In this document: in pieces, positions 44,164 to 54,369 of the stretch
Position numbering within the stretch: the stretch's first letter is position 1
Layout: each line of letters begins with the position of its first letter
Assembly (NCBI GenBank): GCA_024244665.1
Contig: JAAEOI010000190.1
Location: 1-64,000 of the forward strand
From: Bacteroidota bacterium
Lineage (GTDB): Bacteria; Bacteroidota; Bacteroidia; Bacteroidales; GCA-2748055
Reading direction: 5' to 3'
DNA: 64,000 nucleotides
Notes under the pieces: model-generated
The model's database searches: none
What the model saw: only the letters and a program-made list of their open reading frames with translations
Told to the model about the DNA's origin: nothing
Made by a program: the position numbers and the translations under genes

Positions 44164-46161
44164 TTATAATTTGAATTTGAAAACAAGTAGAAAATTTCTT
44201 CCCGGCATGGGGCGATAGAGTACCGAGTGATAGGCTTCATTAAAAATATTGTAGACCTTCAGCTCTGCTGTCAATCCCACGTTTTTGATCCGGAACTCAC
44301 AGCCTACTGCCACATCATTCATGAAATAAGGGTAGAGCCAGTCGCGCCGTGTAAGATCATTGCTGGAGGTGGTGTACCTTTCACTGTAGGCGTTATACTG
44401 GTAGGTGAAAAAGTAGTTCCTGAATCCCAGGTTAAGCATCATGTTCCCAGAGTGCAATGGTATATATACCAGCTGTTTACCATATGATTCATCGCCCCAG
44501 GCCATTGAATCTCCAAGGTTTACTGAACGGGTATAGGCATAGGTTCCTGATACCCTGTACCTGAATTTCCGGATCTCCCCGCGCAGACTCAGGTCATATT
44601 CCACCCCGGTGCTCATCACCTCTCTGATGTTAATGGGTTCAAGGGTCATCCGGGACGAAGGAATCCACATGATCCAGTTTTCAATATGAGAACGGTACCA
44701 TGTGAGGCCGGTATTCAGCTGGTGGCCCACCACCAGTTTCTGGTACTCCAATCCCGCCTCCATGGTAAATCCCTTCTCAGGAAGGAGGTCGGGATTGCCA
44801 TTAGGTTGCCAGTATAGATCATTGAGTGTGGGCTGGTGATAATTCCTGGCCACGCTGGCCTTAAGTACCAGCTCCTTTCCCTGTACAATCCGGTAATCAA
44901 GTCCCAGGAAGGGAATGAAGGGCGCCCTCTGTCCGTCAACCCACTCCTGCCTCAACATCAGGTTCAGGTTCAGGCGCTTCCCGAAGCTCTTCCTCACCGC
45001 TCCAAACATGGAAAGCTCACTGCGCTGTTTTTGGTATCCTATCCCACTTACTGTATCCCGCGTATTCACATCCAGGTGGTTCATATCCATCTTCCCCTCC
45101 ACCGAAAAATCCGGCGTAAAATCGTACTCCCAGGAAAGGGTATTAAGAAAACTGTTTTGATGGCTGATGGACCAGACATCGGGCTCAAGTCCAAGGCCCG
45201 GAATCTGTCTTAATTGTTGATAATCCATCTGCTTACCGGAGTATCCCGAACGTAGCATGAAATTTCCAAAGGGTGAGTAATATTTCCACCGGGCAACCAC
45301 CCTGTGATCCTCATGATCCTGTTTATTCAGATTGGCATTTTCGGGTCCCTCGTAGCTTGTGGGCCACGGTATTGCCCGTTCAGCGTACTGTCCCCAGTAA
45401 ACCACCGATAGCAGGTGGTTGGCATGGGGCCGGTAGTAAAGCTCCTGCACCAGTCCGTACCGCTTGTAGGATGCATTATCATTGGTGTCCAGCGGATTGG
45501 CCACCTCGCCGGTTTCCGGGTCCAGGTTTCCGATCCCACGGTTGATAAAGGTATAATCGTTCTTCGACTGGTTATGGTAGAGCCGGGTAATGCTCTTGAT
45601 CTTCCGGTTACCCAGTCCCAGCTGCAGAAACTCATCAAAGGTGCTATAACTCCCCATACCATGGATATACCTTACCCCGGTATTTTCTCCCCAGTCGGGC
45701 CGGTTCTCAATATTGATGGATCCGCCAATCCCTCCTCCCCGGTCGGACAGGGAAGCAGCTCCGTGTTTAAGGGTCACATCATCGATTATATATACCGGAA
45801 TCAGGGAAAAGTCAACCATTCCCAGCATGGGACTGTTTACGCTGATCCCGTTCCAGCTAACCTGCGTGTGTGAGGAGGCCGTTCCCCTAAAGGAGGCCGT
45901 TGCCATGGCTCCCCGCCCATTACTCTTAATAAAAACCGAAGTGTTTTCCGACAGGAGATCAGACAGCGAAAGACTCGCTTTCTCGCTGAGGATGGCGGTG
46001 TCAAGAACAGACTGTTTGACTCCTGCCTCCTCCTTCAAAAAGATACTTTCGGCGGTGACCTCAACTGCTTCGATGATAAACAGAGAGTCCCTGATGCCCT
46101 GAGGGAGCAGGGGAGCTGCCCACAGAAGGGCTGTGAATATCAACCAGGCTCGCCTCATCAT
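44164..46161 (-). CDS. btuB: BtuB-like cobalamin TonB-dependent receptor
   Basis: The 665-residue outer-membrane receptor starts with a signal peptide and a TonB-box region. Its plug is short, without a CarboxypepD_reg domain ([39 protein letters not shown]), and the barrel ends with [10 protein letters not shown]. The substrate is inferred from context: the operon starts with a cobalamin riboswitch and includes a BtuG-like propeller. Encoded 1 bp after the upstream T9SS gene. Confidence 0.82.
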   Translation of the reverse strand: MMRRAWLIFTALLWAAPLLPQGIRDSLFIIEAVEVTAESIFLKEEAGVKQSVLDTAILSEKASLSLSDLLSENTSVFIKSNGRGAMATASFRGTASSHTQVSWNGISVNSPMLGMVDFSLIPVYIIDDVTLKHGAASLSDRGGGIGGSINIENRPDWGENTGVRYIHGMGSYSTFDEFLQLGLGNRKIKSITRLYHNQSKNDYTFINRGIGNLDPETGEVANPLDTNDNASYKRYGLVQELYYRPHANHLLSVVYWGQYAERAIPWPTSYEGPENANLNKQDHEDHRVVARWKYYSPFGNFMLRSGYSGKQMDYQQLRQIPGLGLEPDVWSISHQNSFLNTLSWEYDFTPDFSVEGKMDMNHLDVNTRDTVSGIGYQKQRSELSMFGAVRKSFGKRLNLNLMLRQEWVDGQRAPFIPFLGLDYRIVQGKELVLKASVARNYHQPTLNDLYWQPNGNPDLLPEKGFTMEAGLEYQKLVVGHQLNTGLTWYRSHIENWIMWIPSSRMTLEPINIREVMSTGVEYDLSLRGEIRKFRYRVSGTYAYTRSVNLGDSMAWGDESYGKQLVYIPLHSGNMMLNLGFRNYFFTYQYNAYSERYTTSSNDLTRRDWLYPYFMNDVAVGCEFRIKNVGLTAELKVYNIFNEAYHSVLYRPMPGRNFLLVFKFKL

Positions 46162-46162
46162 C

Positions 46163-47581
46163 CTACTGTTTCAGAAGCCTGAGCCACGCTGCATTTGTTC
46201 CGTCATCAACCTTGAGCAGGTAGACCCCGGGCAGTAGTTCTCCACATTCAATTCCCATCCCCTCCCGGTAAACCGGGATCTTTTTAAGCATTCTGCCCGA
46301 AGCAGTAAAGAGAGTGACCGCTGCGTTCTCAACCCCTGCAATACGAACCAGATCACCGGCAGGGTTTGGATAGAGCCTGGGAGCTAAAGAGGCTATTGCT
46401 GCATCGCCTGAAGTTACCTGGAAAGGAATGATATGCGTGGAGACTGAAGCATGCAGGAGAGGTTCCTCATCCACCGTAGCGGAAATGGTCAGGGAGCCGG
46501 TACCAAAGATTTTCAGCTGTTGGTCCTCATCCACCACGGCCCACTCCTGGTTGCTTCTCCACCTGATGATATTGCCCTCCACGGGCCTTCCATGCCGAAA
46601 CAGCAATCCTTCCATCCGGACCGAGGCGGTATCCATCTCGGGCGGAAGGTCTTTTATGACCAGCCGGGCCAGGTTCCCATTTATCCCGGGCTCAGGGGCT
46701 ACATCCACTGCACCGGTAATCTCGGTGGAGACCTCACCCAGGTACCCTCCCTGGTGCAGGATTCCGCTCTGAACCTTTACAAAATGAATCCTCTCCAGCT
46801 CCACATAATCACCCTCCTTGTTCACCGCCCAGTTGATATCAAAGGCATCTCCGCCTGAATTCTCCACTTCCGTAGTAAAGGGATTATCAGGCAGGGTGTA
46901 AGGGGCACTCCCGCGACGCTGATTGTCAGCATATCCAAAAGCCCTTCGGGCTGAAACCAACAAAGGGGGATGGTTCACATCAACGGCTCCCTCCAGCAGA
47001 GTTCCTGTCAGGGTACAGGCATCGGCAGGGACGCCCGGGAAAGAGTCCTGCAGCGGGTAGTAAGGCTGAAGATGGATACTGTTTGCCATGATCTTACCAT
47101 GGTTTCCGGAAATATCCTCCCAGGGTACATCAGTTGCAACAGGATTACCAGGGTTTGTATAGGTAACACTGTAATTCCGTTTGGTAGAGGAGAAATAGTA
47201 ATCGCTACCCGCAAGTTCATACCAGGTATCATCGGCTGCCCCGTTCCCGTTCTCATCTTCCATCACAAACACAACACCCGGTTCCGACCAGTCGGTCATG
47301 GGATTACCAAAGATGGTGAAATCCACCCCGAAAGGATTGTCAGGATGGTTTTCAACCGCTTCTTCAAATCGAAAAATCACACTGCCCCCGAATGCTCCCA
47401 GGCTGAGTGATCCGCTTACCCCGCCCACGATAGATTGTGCCGATTGGGGAGTTCCCCACGGGGATTCGTTGATGAACTGACCAGGCGCCGGGGTATATTC
47501 CAGAACTTCAGAAATATACTGCGCCTCAGCCACGTACACAGTGAGCATGCTCAGGGTAAATATGCAGATCCTTCGTAACAC
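46163..47581 (-). CDS. T9SS-exported cell-surface protein of the B12 operon
   Basis: The 472-residue product uses a GTG start giving the signal peptide MLRRICIFTLSMLTVYVAEA. The central part (GSLSLGAFGGSVIFRFEE, NPFGVDFTIFGNPMTDWSEP) belongs to a Bacteroidota surface family found with B12 uptake genes. The last 80 residues are a T9SS type A sorting domain (LYPNPAGDLVRIAG up to GVYLLKVDDG and WLRLLKQ). Likely a surface cobalamin-binding or accessory protein; binding is not shown by sequence. Confidence 0.75.
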   Translation of the reverse strand: MLRRICIFTLSMLTVYVAEAQYISEVLEYTPAPGQFINESPWGTPQSAQSIVGGVSGSLSLGAFGGSVIFRFEEAVENHPDNPFGVDFTIFGNPMTDWSEPGVVFVMEDENGNGAADDTWYELAGSDYYFSSTKRNYSVTYTNPGNPVATDVPWEDISGNHGKIMANSIHLQPYYPLQDSFPGVPADACTLTGTLLEGAVDVNHPPLLVSARRAFGYADNQRRGSAPYTLPDNPFTTEVENSGGDAFDINWAVNKEGDYVELERIHFVKVQSGILHQGGYLGEVSTEITGAVDVAPEPGINGNLARLVIKDLPPEMDTASVRMEGLLFRHGRPVEGNIIRWRSNQEWAVVDEDQQLKIFGTGSLTISATVDEEPLLHASVSTHIIPFQVTSGDAAIASLAPRLYPNPAGDLVRIAGVENAAVTLFTASGRMLKKIPVYREGMGIECGELLPGVYLLKVDDGTNAAWLRLLKQ

Positions 47582-47585
47582 AGAT

Positions 47586-50351
47586 TTACAGCTTTTGTAT
47601 CATTTTGCTGATCACTCCACTGCTGTGCCTTATCCTGATAATATAGGCACCTGAGGGCTGACTGCTGATATCGACACCCTGTCCGGAAAGCAACTGCGGG
47701 ATGCAATATACCTCCGTTCCGGTGATGTCATAAATGCTTACATCCAGCTCTTCGGCTGTGCTGAATGCGATCATAAACCGGCCATCGGTAGGATTCGGGT
47801 AGAGTTCAATTTCAGCTGCCGGACTGTTCTCCAATCCATCAATGAGTTCCAGGGTAATAGTAAACGTATCCACCGCAGAAAGTCCTCGCAGGCTTCCTTC
47901 AACCACAATCTCAAAATCCTCAAAAGTAGACTTCGTTAATCCAAAAGTTTGTATGGAAAGCTCATCGCCCGAAATAGAGACCATCAATGGAGCCTCTGTG
48001 TTTTCGGATAAAAGCGTTTTCACAATCAGGGAATCCTCATCATCCGGATCGGAGAACACTTCACTGAGGTCAACCACTTGCCCGGTCCCATCGGCAACAA
48101 TGTCCATATCGGGTAATGGATTGGCCACATAGGGAGCCGCATCGCCAACGAATTCCAGGTGAACAATAAATGTATCCACTGCAGAGAGTCCGCCCAGGCT
48201 TCCTTCCACCACAATTTCAAAATCCTCAAAAGTAGACTTCGCAGGTGCATATGTTTGAATGCTTAGCTCGTCGCCTGAAATGGAAACTTTCAGGGGAGCC
48301 TCCGTGTTTTCGGATAACAACACTTTCACTATCATGGTATCATCATCATCCGGATCGGAGAACACCCCGCTGAGGTCTATCAAATGCTCAACCCCATCGT
48401 TAGCTATGTTCATATCCGGTATCGGGTTGGCAACAAAAGGAGCCGCATCGGGAAGGAGATGGAGGTTGTCCATGCAGAAATAGGCCGGAGTATTCATTCC
48501 CCATTCTCCCACATCACTGGACTCCAGTCCAAAGTGCAGGCTGTCCACTTTCCCAAAGGAAGAGAGGTCCACCCACTGCCAGGTTTTAATGATATAGTCA
48601 TTTTCCGGTTCATTAAAACGGTAATCAGCCAGGTAATATTCAATGGTATCAGTCGATTCGCTCCCGGAAAATCCCCAGACTGAAAGCATGAAGTAGTCAG
48701 GATCGGTTCCATCATCTCCTCCAAACTGCTTTGCAGCCCAGTCGCCCTGTTCCATGGAAAGAGTAGCGTAGGTGGAATTGGTCACATAAAAACCTTCAGG
48801 GGCATAGGCCTTTTCCGGAAAGTCAATCATAACCGGGCCAAAGCGGCTGCTTACTCCGTAGATTCCGTTGGAATCATCCCCACTGTCAAAACCCTCTCCG
48901 GTAATGGCACTGTACTGGTTTGTGAAACCGGGGGTAGTCACATCTGAAGTGTTGGAATGTGCCCATCCGCTCCATGAGAAATACTCCGCATTGAATTCGT
49001 TGTAAAAACGGGCCAGACCGGACGAGAAATTACCCGTACCGTCAGAACCATTCCAGTAGCTCTCTTGAGCCAGGGTAAGATCTTCAAAATCTGAAAGCAC
49101 TGTTTCACCTTCAATGTTGGGCCAGCTGCCCACCAGGGTATTCCCGGTCACACTCATACCGCCACTGGTGGCCTCAACAACCAGGTTCGACTGTCCGGCC
49201 AAACCAAAGGTCCCGCTCAGGGAGTTACCATCGACAATGAGAGCAGCTACCGACTCATCCGACATCACGGTAATTTCAAATGTCATACCCTCGGGATCGT
49301 CCAGGTCTGTAAAATAGGCTGTTAAATCAATGGGATCAATTGTTCCCGACTCATACCCGGTGATCACCGGCAGAGGAGCAGTAAGAAGCGGGTGATAGTC
49401 ACTGGAATGCAGATCGGCAACCGACTGGCCGTAACCAAGGATGTAAAGGCTGTTACCCAGAGTGGGGACTGTATAGTCGCCCCTGGACTTTAACATTCCA
49501 AGCCATTCGGCCGACACAGCAAGGGTGTCATAGTTGGGGCCATCCCCCGGGGTTCCGTTCCATTGTGCCAGTACCTGGGTACCACCCATCTCGTTCATAG
49601 TAAAGATCACATGTCCCCCTGCATCCACCTCACAATCGTATGCACCCATGGGAATGTCTGCAAGCTTTACGGCATCAGCGAGTGTAAGAGGAGTGGCACC
49701 AATGGATCCAACAACTGCTGCAACATCAGTGTTGCTCCAGCGGTAGAGTGCGTTGGCTTCGGTCAAGGAGGAGGTTCCATAATAAAGGTTTCCAAGTGCA
49801 TCAACTGCCAGTCCGGCCGAATTACCACCTGTCTCAACAATCTTCCGGTGCAGGTCTGATCCGGTAGTGTCCAGAACAAAAATCCCCCCGGGGGTTGCAT
49901 AATCAACATTATTCAAGCCTGATACAAGGATGGAGTCACCCCAGAATATCATATCCCAGTTGGAAGGCATCTTTGCCTCCAGGAACCAGATACCCGATTC
50001 CACATCGATCCTGTAGATTCTGGAATCGCTGTTGTCCAGGTTGGTATAACCCGCCCAGATGGAAGATTCGTCGGCCGAAACATTCAAAAAACTGGGGAAG
50101 GTATTCACATTGTAATCCGCAGGTTTAGGATATGTATTCGTTGCTATGGCAAGCAACGGATCAACCTGGTAGATATTGAGCCCGTCGCTGTAATAAAAAT
50201 ATTGCAAGCTTACATCGAACGTCTGAACGGTCAGTACTTCGGGAGAGAAATAGGCCACTTTTTGGCCTCCTTCAGGAGTCAGATAGCGTTGTCCCAACAG
50301 TGTTAAGGCCATCAGAAACAGCCCGGTAAGGGTAAAATAAAATTTCTTCAT
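47586..50351 (-). CDS. T9SS-exported propeller/DUF4465 protein of the B12 operon
   Basis: The 921-residue protein has a signal peptide, an N-terminal DUF5074-like propeller (about 25-320), a DUF4465 domain (about 415-640, with SYWNGSDGTGNFSSGLARFY), two near-identical 102-residue repeats (about 640-840) and a C-terminal T9SS sorting domain (IELYPNPTDGRFMIAF, then SGAYIIRIRH). It combines, in one chain, domain types that occur separately in Bacteroides B12 loci. First gene after the cobalamin riboswitch, so probably a surface B12-capture protein. Confidence 0.8.
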   Translation of the reverse strand: MKKFYFTLTGLFLMALTLLGQRYLTPEGGQKVAYFSPEVLTVQTFDVSLQYFYYSDGLNIYQVDPLLAIATNTYPKPADYNVNTFPSFLNVSADESSIWAGYTNLDNSDSRIYRIDVESGIWFLEAKMPSNWDMIFWGDSILVSGLNNVDYATPGGIFVLDTTGSDLHRKIVETGGNSAGLAVDALGNLYYGTSSLTEANALYRWSNTDVAAVVGSIGATPLTLADAVKLADIPMGAYDCEVDAGGHVIFTMNEMGGTQVLAQWNGTPGDGPNYDTLAVSAEWLGMLKSRGDYTVPTLGNSLYILGYGQSVADLHSSDYHPLLTAPLPVITGYESGTIDPIDLTAYFTDLDDPEGMTFEITVMSDESVAALIVDGNSLSGTFGLAGQSNLVVEATSGGMSVTGNTLVGSWPNIEGETVLSDFEDLTLAQESYWNGSDGTGNFSSGLARFYNEFNAEYFSWSGWAHSNTSDVTTPGFTNQYSAITGEGFDSGDDSNGIYGVSSRFGPVMIDFPEKAYAPEGFYVTNSTYATLSMEQGDWAAKQFGGDDGTDPDYFMLSVWGFSGSESTDTIEYYLADYRFNEPENDYIIKTWQWVDLSSFGKVDSLHFGLESSDVGEWGMNTPAYFCMDNLHLLPDAAPFVANPIPDMNIANDGVEHLIDLSGVFSDPDDDDTMIVKVLLSENTEAPLKVSISGDELSIQTYAPAKSTFEDFEIVVEGSLGGLSAVDTFIVHLEFVGDAAPYVANPLPDMDIVADGTGQVVDLSEVFSDPDDEDSLIVKTLLSENTEAPLMVSISGDELSIQTFGLTKSTFEDFEIVVEGSLRGLSAVDTFTITLELIDGLENSPAAEIELYPNPTDGRFMIAFSTAEELDVSIYDITGTEVYCIPQLLSGQGVDISSQPSGAYIIRIRHSSGVISKMIQKL
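47837..48447 (-). repeat. Two tandem 306-bp intragenic repeats
   Basis: Two copies of a 306-bp unit (102 residues: VANP-x-PDM, FSDPDD, LLSENTEAPL, SISGDELSIQT, STFEDFEIVVEGSL) follow each other with only scattered differences. The bases are also highly similar, which points to a recent duplication. Confidence 0.85.
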
Positions 50352-50467
50352 TTTGCTACGATTTTAATGGCACAATATTTAAAATGCGCAGCGAGCGATA
50401 GTGAGACGAGACCAATGACAGAATTATGATCAGCTTCCCGTTCACCGCGGGCTGCAAAAACTCATGA

Positions 50468-50690
50468 TGTCACTGGCAGGTCTTCTGACTTATCCGGGCT
50501 TCTGAAACCTTCCCATTCTGATCCCGGCCGGGACCATCTGAACAGTGGTTTGCTTTCAGAAACCATTATACATGGAAATCTTGCCTTGGTAAGATTTCAA
50601 TATATGGATTCACAGCAGCGGGAACTGTTACCGATTCTAACGGTATTCCCTTTTCATTCCTCCGGCAATGCCGGTATCTGGAAACCAATG
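50468..50690 (-). promoter_or_regulatory. Cobalamin riboswitch
   Basis: The minus strand carries a near-consensus B12 box, AGTCAGAAGACCTGCC (50475-50490), and upstream of it GGGAA, CGGTAACAGTTCCCGCTGCTG and the CCACTGT element near 50541-50547, in the order expected for the AdoCbl class. The last conserved part ends about 120 bp before the start of the gene at 50351. It should lower expression of the B12-uptake operon when cobalamin is plentiful. The 365 bp between the genes at 50351 and 50717 hold only this element and its promoter. Confidence 0.93.
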
Positions 50691-50696
50691 ATTAAA

Positions 50697-50704
50697 CAAA
50701 AGTA
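50697..50704 (-). promoter_or_regulatory. -7 box of the riboswitch promoter
   Basis: TACTTTTG on the minus strand matches TAnnTTTG fully and would start transcription a few bases before the 5' end of the riboswitch. No -33 box is obvious. Confidence 0.55.
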
Positions 50705-50716
50705 AGAAATAATATC

Positions 50717-51634
50717 TTATGGAGTCCACCCGTAATCCACATATTCCCAATCAACTTCCTCCCCCTTCAGATGAAGTAGCATGAAACCCTCCTGTGGAAG
50801 GCTCTCTGGTTTACTATTCCACCAGCGTCCGCAAACAGCGCCACCAGTAATAAAATGGACCTGGTTCTGTACAAAGATGTCTTCAATGAAATGAAGGTGA
50901 CCCTGTAAAACCAACCTCAGGTTGTGATCCAGGAAGAGCCTAAGCACCTCCAGCGAATTGTTAATAACAAGTCCCTCCGGGTTGGCTGTCATCGATCCGC
51001 TGCCAAGCTGAGTTGAAGATGTAATAAATGGAATATGAGCACTCATGGCCAGCGGAGTCTTTTTGTCCACTTTTTCCAGGTCCTTTTTCAGCCAGTCGAT
51101 CTGCTCCTGGTCAATCCGCCCGATATAGTGTCCGTCATCTCCCCTGTAGATGGCATCGAGAACAATGAAATGCCAGCCCTTATGATCGAAAGAATAGAAT
51201 CGATCGCCCATCCGCGATTCAAACATCTTCTTACCGAACTCGGGATGTTCCTCAATCCCCTCCTCATCACGATGCCAGCCATACATCTCGTGGTTTCCCA
51301 CTGTGTTGTAAACAGGCATGTTCAATCCGCCCGACACCTTTTTGTAGAGCTTGTAGACCGAATCGGCCCTGCCGTAGGATTGGTTGAGTACATCCATCAC
51401 CAGGTCACCCCCGGTGAGCACAAAATCAGGCTTGATAATATTGATAGTATCAATTGCCTTCTGAAAACCCGCCACCGCATTGAGTTCGGGCTGCAGGTGA
51501 ATGTCGGTTAGAAAGGCAAAGGTAAATCCATCCTTTTCACTGGCTTCAGGTGCCTTGGGTGTCCTACACCCTGCCAGTAAAAACACTATAGTAATAATAA
51601 ACAGAACTGAGTTATTCATTGGAGTATGTTTCAT
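50717..51634 (-). CDS. Calcineurin-like metallophosphoesterase lipoprotein
   Basis: The start at 51634 gives 305 residues with lipobox LLAGC; 51619 is also possible. Family motifs are complete: FLTDIHLQPE (D-x-H), LTGGDLVMD (GD), TVGNHEMYG (GNHE), MSAHIPF (H) and LQGHLHF (GHxH). This is a two-metal phosphoesterase facing the periplasm. A near -7 box (TATCTTTT) overlaps the leader. It ends just before the riboswitch promoter and is otherwise unlinked to the B12 genes. Confidence 0.88.
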   Translation of the reverse strand: MKHTPMNNSVLFIITIVFLLAGCRTPKAPEASEKDGFTFAFLTDIHLQPELNAVAGFQKAIDTINIIKPDFVLTGGDLVMDVLNQSYGRADSVYKLYKKVSGGLNMPVYNTVGNHEMYGWHRDEEGIEEHPEFGKKMFESRMGDRFYSFDHKGWHFIVLDAIYRGDDGHYIGRIDQEQIDWLKKDLEKVDKKTPLAMSAHIPFITSSTQLGSGSMTANPEGLVINNSLEVLRLFLDHNLRLVLQGHLHFIEDIFVQNQVHFITGGAVCGRWWNSKPESLPQEGFMLLHLKGEEVDWEYVDYGWTP

Positions 51635-51726
51635 CCCTAAAAGATACAAATTAAATCATCCATTGTGATGAAAAAAATATTTCAAGTCAATGAAGAAATA
51701 ATAGGGTCGTAGTTGAACTATTGCGA

Positions 51727-52920
51727 TTACAATCGCGAGAATTTTTTGTAGGTCAGGCTTCGCCACAGCCATTCAAGTGGACCTAGCCTGAACCTTCTAA
51801 GCCACAGGGTGGACAGAAGCAGCTGGACAATCCATAATCCAAGGACCATCAATAACAGGTATTTCCGCTCCACGCTTCCAAAGAGTCCCCAACCGTGACC
51901 GTAAAAGATCGTGGTACAAACCAGGGTCTGGAGGATATAGTTTGAAAAGGCGGTACGGCCAACTGCAGAAAATCCATTGATGAACCGCTTCATACGTCCC
52001 GAATCTGAAATCAGCATGATAAGTCCGGTATACCCCAGCGCCACAGACACACTTCCCACATAATTGAACTGTCCGCCGAGGAACATGGAGTACTCCATTG
52101 TCCACCCCTTGAGAAAATTGATCCATACTCCTGCACCAGAGAGAAGATATCCCGAGCTCAGGCCAATAAAGGCCATACGTATGTAATAGGCACGCGGGCG
52201 GCCGCTTGTAAAGATATTCCATTTATGAAGCGCCATCCCAAGTAGCATCAGGGCCATCACCTGCCAGAAGGACCCCATGAAGAAGAGCCCGGTCTGCATA
52301 AAGATTGTGGCGGGAATCCGTACCTCCATCTGCTCCAGCCAGCCGCCTCTGTAAACATCCAGGTGGTGTTGAACAGTCTCTGCAACGGGTCTCCAGCTCT
52401 CAAGGGTGGACAGTACAGCCTCCCGCGGCCAGAAGGGCATGGACCAGGCCAGGAGTCCATCAACGACAATGGGTACCAGGAAAAAAGCCAGTGCAAAGCG
52501 AATCAGAAGGGCCGGCCGTTTGTTTCGGAAGAGGAACAAAAGCATACCACACAGACTGTAGCTAACAAGAATATCTCCCATCCACAGGAGATAGCCGTGC
52601 ATCAGGCCAAATATCAGAAGCCACCCCATACGCCGGTAGTGAAGCACTGTGCAGTTCAACCCCTTTCTCTCGGCACTTTGTGTAAAAAGCAATACCCCTG
52701 CCCCGAACAGCATGGAGAAGATATTCATGAATTTACCCCTGGCCAGTATATGACTGACGATCCAGGCCCACCTGTTCAAACCCTCCAGGTTACCATAGGC
52801 TGTCGGATTTATATAAGCTGCTGAAGGCATGGAGAAGCTCTGAATATTCATGATCAGGATGCCGGCTATGGCCACACCCCTCAGCAGGTCAAGAGAGACT
52901 ATTCTTTCCTTGGAAATCAC
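51727..52920 (-). CDS. DUF418 membrane protein
   Basis: The 397-residue protein uses a GTG start and has about ten membrane helices. It shows the DUF418 family pattern: N-terminal SLDLLRGVAIAGILIMNIQSF, FMNIFSMLFGAGVLLF, and a C-terminal GPLEWLWRSLTYKK. Function is unknown for the family; it may act in transport or modification at the inner membrane. The 152 bp upstream hold no recognised signal. Confidence 0.88.
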   Translation of the reverse strand: MISKERIVSLDLLRGVAIAGILIMNIQSFSMPSAAYINPTAYGNLEGLNRWAWIVSHILARGKFMNIFSMLFGAGVLLFTQSAERKGLNCTVLHYRRMGWLLIFGLMHGYLLWMGDILVSYSLCGMLLFLFRNKRPALLIRFALAFFLVPIVVDGLLAWSMPFWPREAVLSTLESWRPVAETVQHHLDVYRGGWLEQMEVRIPATIFMQTGLFFMGSFWQVMALMLLGMALHKWNIFTSGRPRAYYIRMAFIGLSSGYLLSGAGVWINFLKGWTMEYSMFLGGQFNYVGSVSVALGYTGLIMLISDSGRMKRFINGFSAVGRTAFSNYILQTLVCTTIFYGHGWGLFGSVERKYLLLMVLGLWIVQLLLSTLWLRRFRLGPLEWLWRSLTYKKFSRL

Positions 52921-53072
52921 AACAGAAAGTTAAAGGAAATCTGACTTAGAACAAAGCCACTCCCAGTTTGTTTCCGCGAGTAATCCAGCAGGTAAATGTC
53001 TTAATATCAAAATAGAAATAAGGTGTTTGACTATGCCCGGATAAAGGGCTATTAACAATAGGTTGAAAGCAG

Positions 53073-54149
53073 CTATTCCTGTATGGATACCCAGGTCAGG
53101 TACAATCTGTAGGCAAGCGACATCACTATGGAACCCAGGAAAAGACCAATGAACCCGAATGCCGCAAATCCACCCAGTGCACCCAGAAAGATCACCAGCA
53201 TGGGTACCTTCGATCCCTTCCCGTAGATCATGGGTTTCAGAACATTATCAATCATTCCCATCACCAGGAAATAGAGCATCCAGAGAACCGCAGGAAGGGG
53301 ATCCATAAAGGCGAAAAGGTAGATGATCAGGGGTATATTGAACAGCAGAACCGGAATCTGGGCAATGGACATAACCAGCAGCAGCACAATCCATACGGCT
53401 GCAAGTGGAACACCGGCCATGATCATCCCCACCCCCATCAGTGTGGTCTGGAGCACTGCCACACCAAGTACGCCGGTGGCCACGTTGCGGATGGTAACCA
53501 GCGAGATATCCAGAAACTCGTCCCCCCTTTTACCCACAATCTTACGAAAGATCTGCCTGCCCGAGTCAGATCCCTTTTCAAAAAAGATCAGGAAGATTCC
53601 GGCAATGATGATGGAAGCCGCAAACTGCAGAATACCCAGCCCGGTGCTTGCCAGGGTTCCCAGTAATTTTTCGCTCCAGGTGGCGATCTGGGGAAGGTAG
53701 CCCTTCAGCGATTCACCCAGGTTTTCGGAAAACTCCAGCCAGTTCTCATAGAGCCATGGACCGATCAGCGGCCAATCTGCCACCGACTCATGCGGGGGCG
53801 GAATGTAAACCGATCCCTCTTGTAAATAATCCGCCAGGAATTTAACTCCTTCCACCAGCTGATTCACCAGCCAGATGCTGGGAAGTCCAAGAATGGAAAG
53901 AGCAACAATAGTAAGCAGGACGGAGGAAAGCTTATTGCGTTTGCCAAACAATTTCCGCAAATACATGAACACTGGGAACAGGATGATGGCAATGATCACT
54001 CCCCAGATCAACATGCTCAGAAAAGGCTTGAGCATCCTGAAACAGAGGTAGATCACCAGAAACAGGGTACCCACCTTCAGGATCAGGTCGATGGCAATGT
54101 TCACATACCTGTTGTTGTCCGTCTCCGGCTTATTCTTATTGCTGGCCAT
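53073..54149 (-). CDS. AI-2E family transporter
   Basis: The 358-residue protein has eight predicted membrane segments in the layout of the AI-2E/PerM family. It contains MLIWGVIIAIILFPVFMYLRK near the N-terminus and PLAAVWIVLLLVMSIAQIPV plus GKGSKVPMLVIFLGALGGF near the C-terminus. Family members export small molecules or ions; the substrate here is unknown. It is divergent from the metal-efflux operon across 220 bp that hold only the promoter at 54349. Confidence 0.88.
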   Translation of the reverse strand: MASNKNKPETDNNRYVNIAIDLILKVGTLFLVIYLCFRMLKPFLSMLIWGVIIAIILFPVFMYLRKLFGKRNKLSSVLLTIVALSILGLPSIWLVNQLVEGVKFLADYLQEGSVYIPPPHESVADWPLIGPWLYENWLEFSENLGESLKGYLPQIATWSEKLLGTLASTGLGILQFAASIIIAGIFLIFFEKGSDSGRQIFRKIVGKRGDEFLDISLVTIRNVATGVLGVAVLQTTLMGVGMIMAGVPLAAVWIVLLLVMSIAQIPVLLFNIPLIIYLFAFMDPLPAVLWMLYFLVMGMIDNVLKPMIYGKGSKVPMLVIFLGALGGFAAFGFIGLFLGSIVMSLAYRLYLTWVSIQE

Positions 54150-54348
54150 GATTGTGAATAAAATTATGTCTAAGATATGGATTCTGACTGAAAATATTGT
54201 CGCCTATCTCCGGAAGAAAAGTGATTTCCTTACTTGCAGAGGTTCCTTCCGACCGGCCGCTGGAATTCGTAAAAACCGGACTGTTGAAAATGAAGGGGGA
54301 GTCTCTGTGCTTGAAACTACCTGATTTTTAGATCCCAACCATTATTAC

Positions 54349-54356
54349 TACCTTTG
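54349..54356 (+). promoter_or_regulatory. -7 box of the metal-efflux operon
   Basis: TACCTTTG, followed by CGCCC, matches the Bacteroidota -7 box. It predicts a leader of only about 10 bases before the ATG at 54370. Confidence 0.5.
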
Positions 54357-54369
54357 CGCCCATCTGCAA

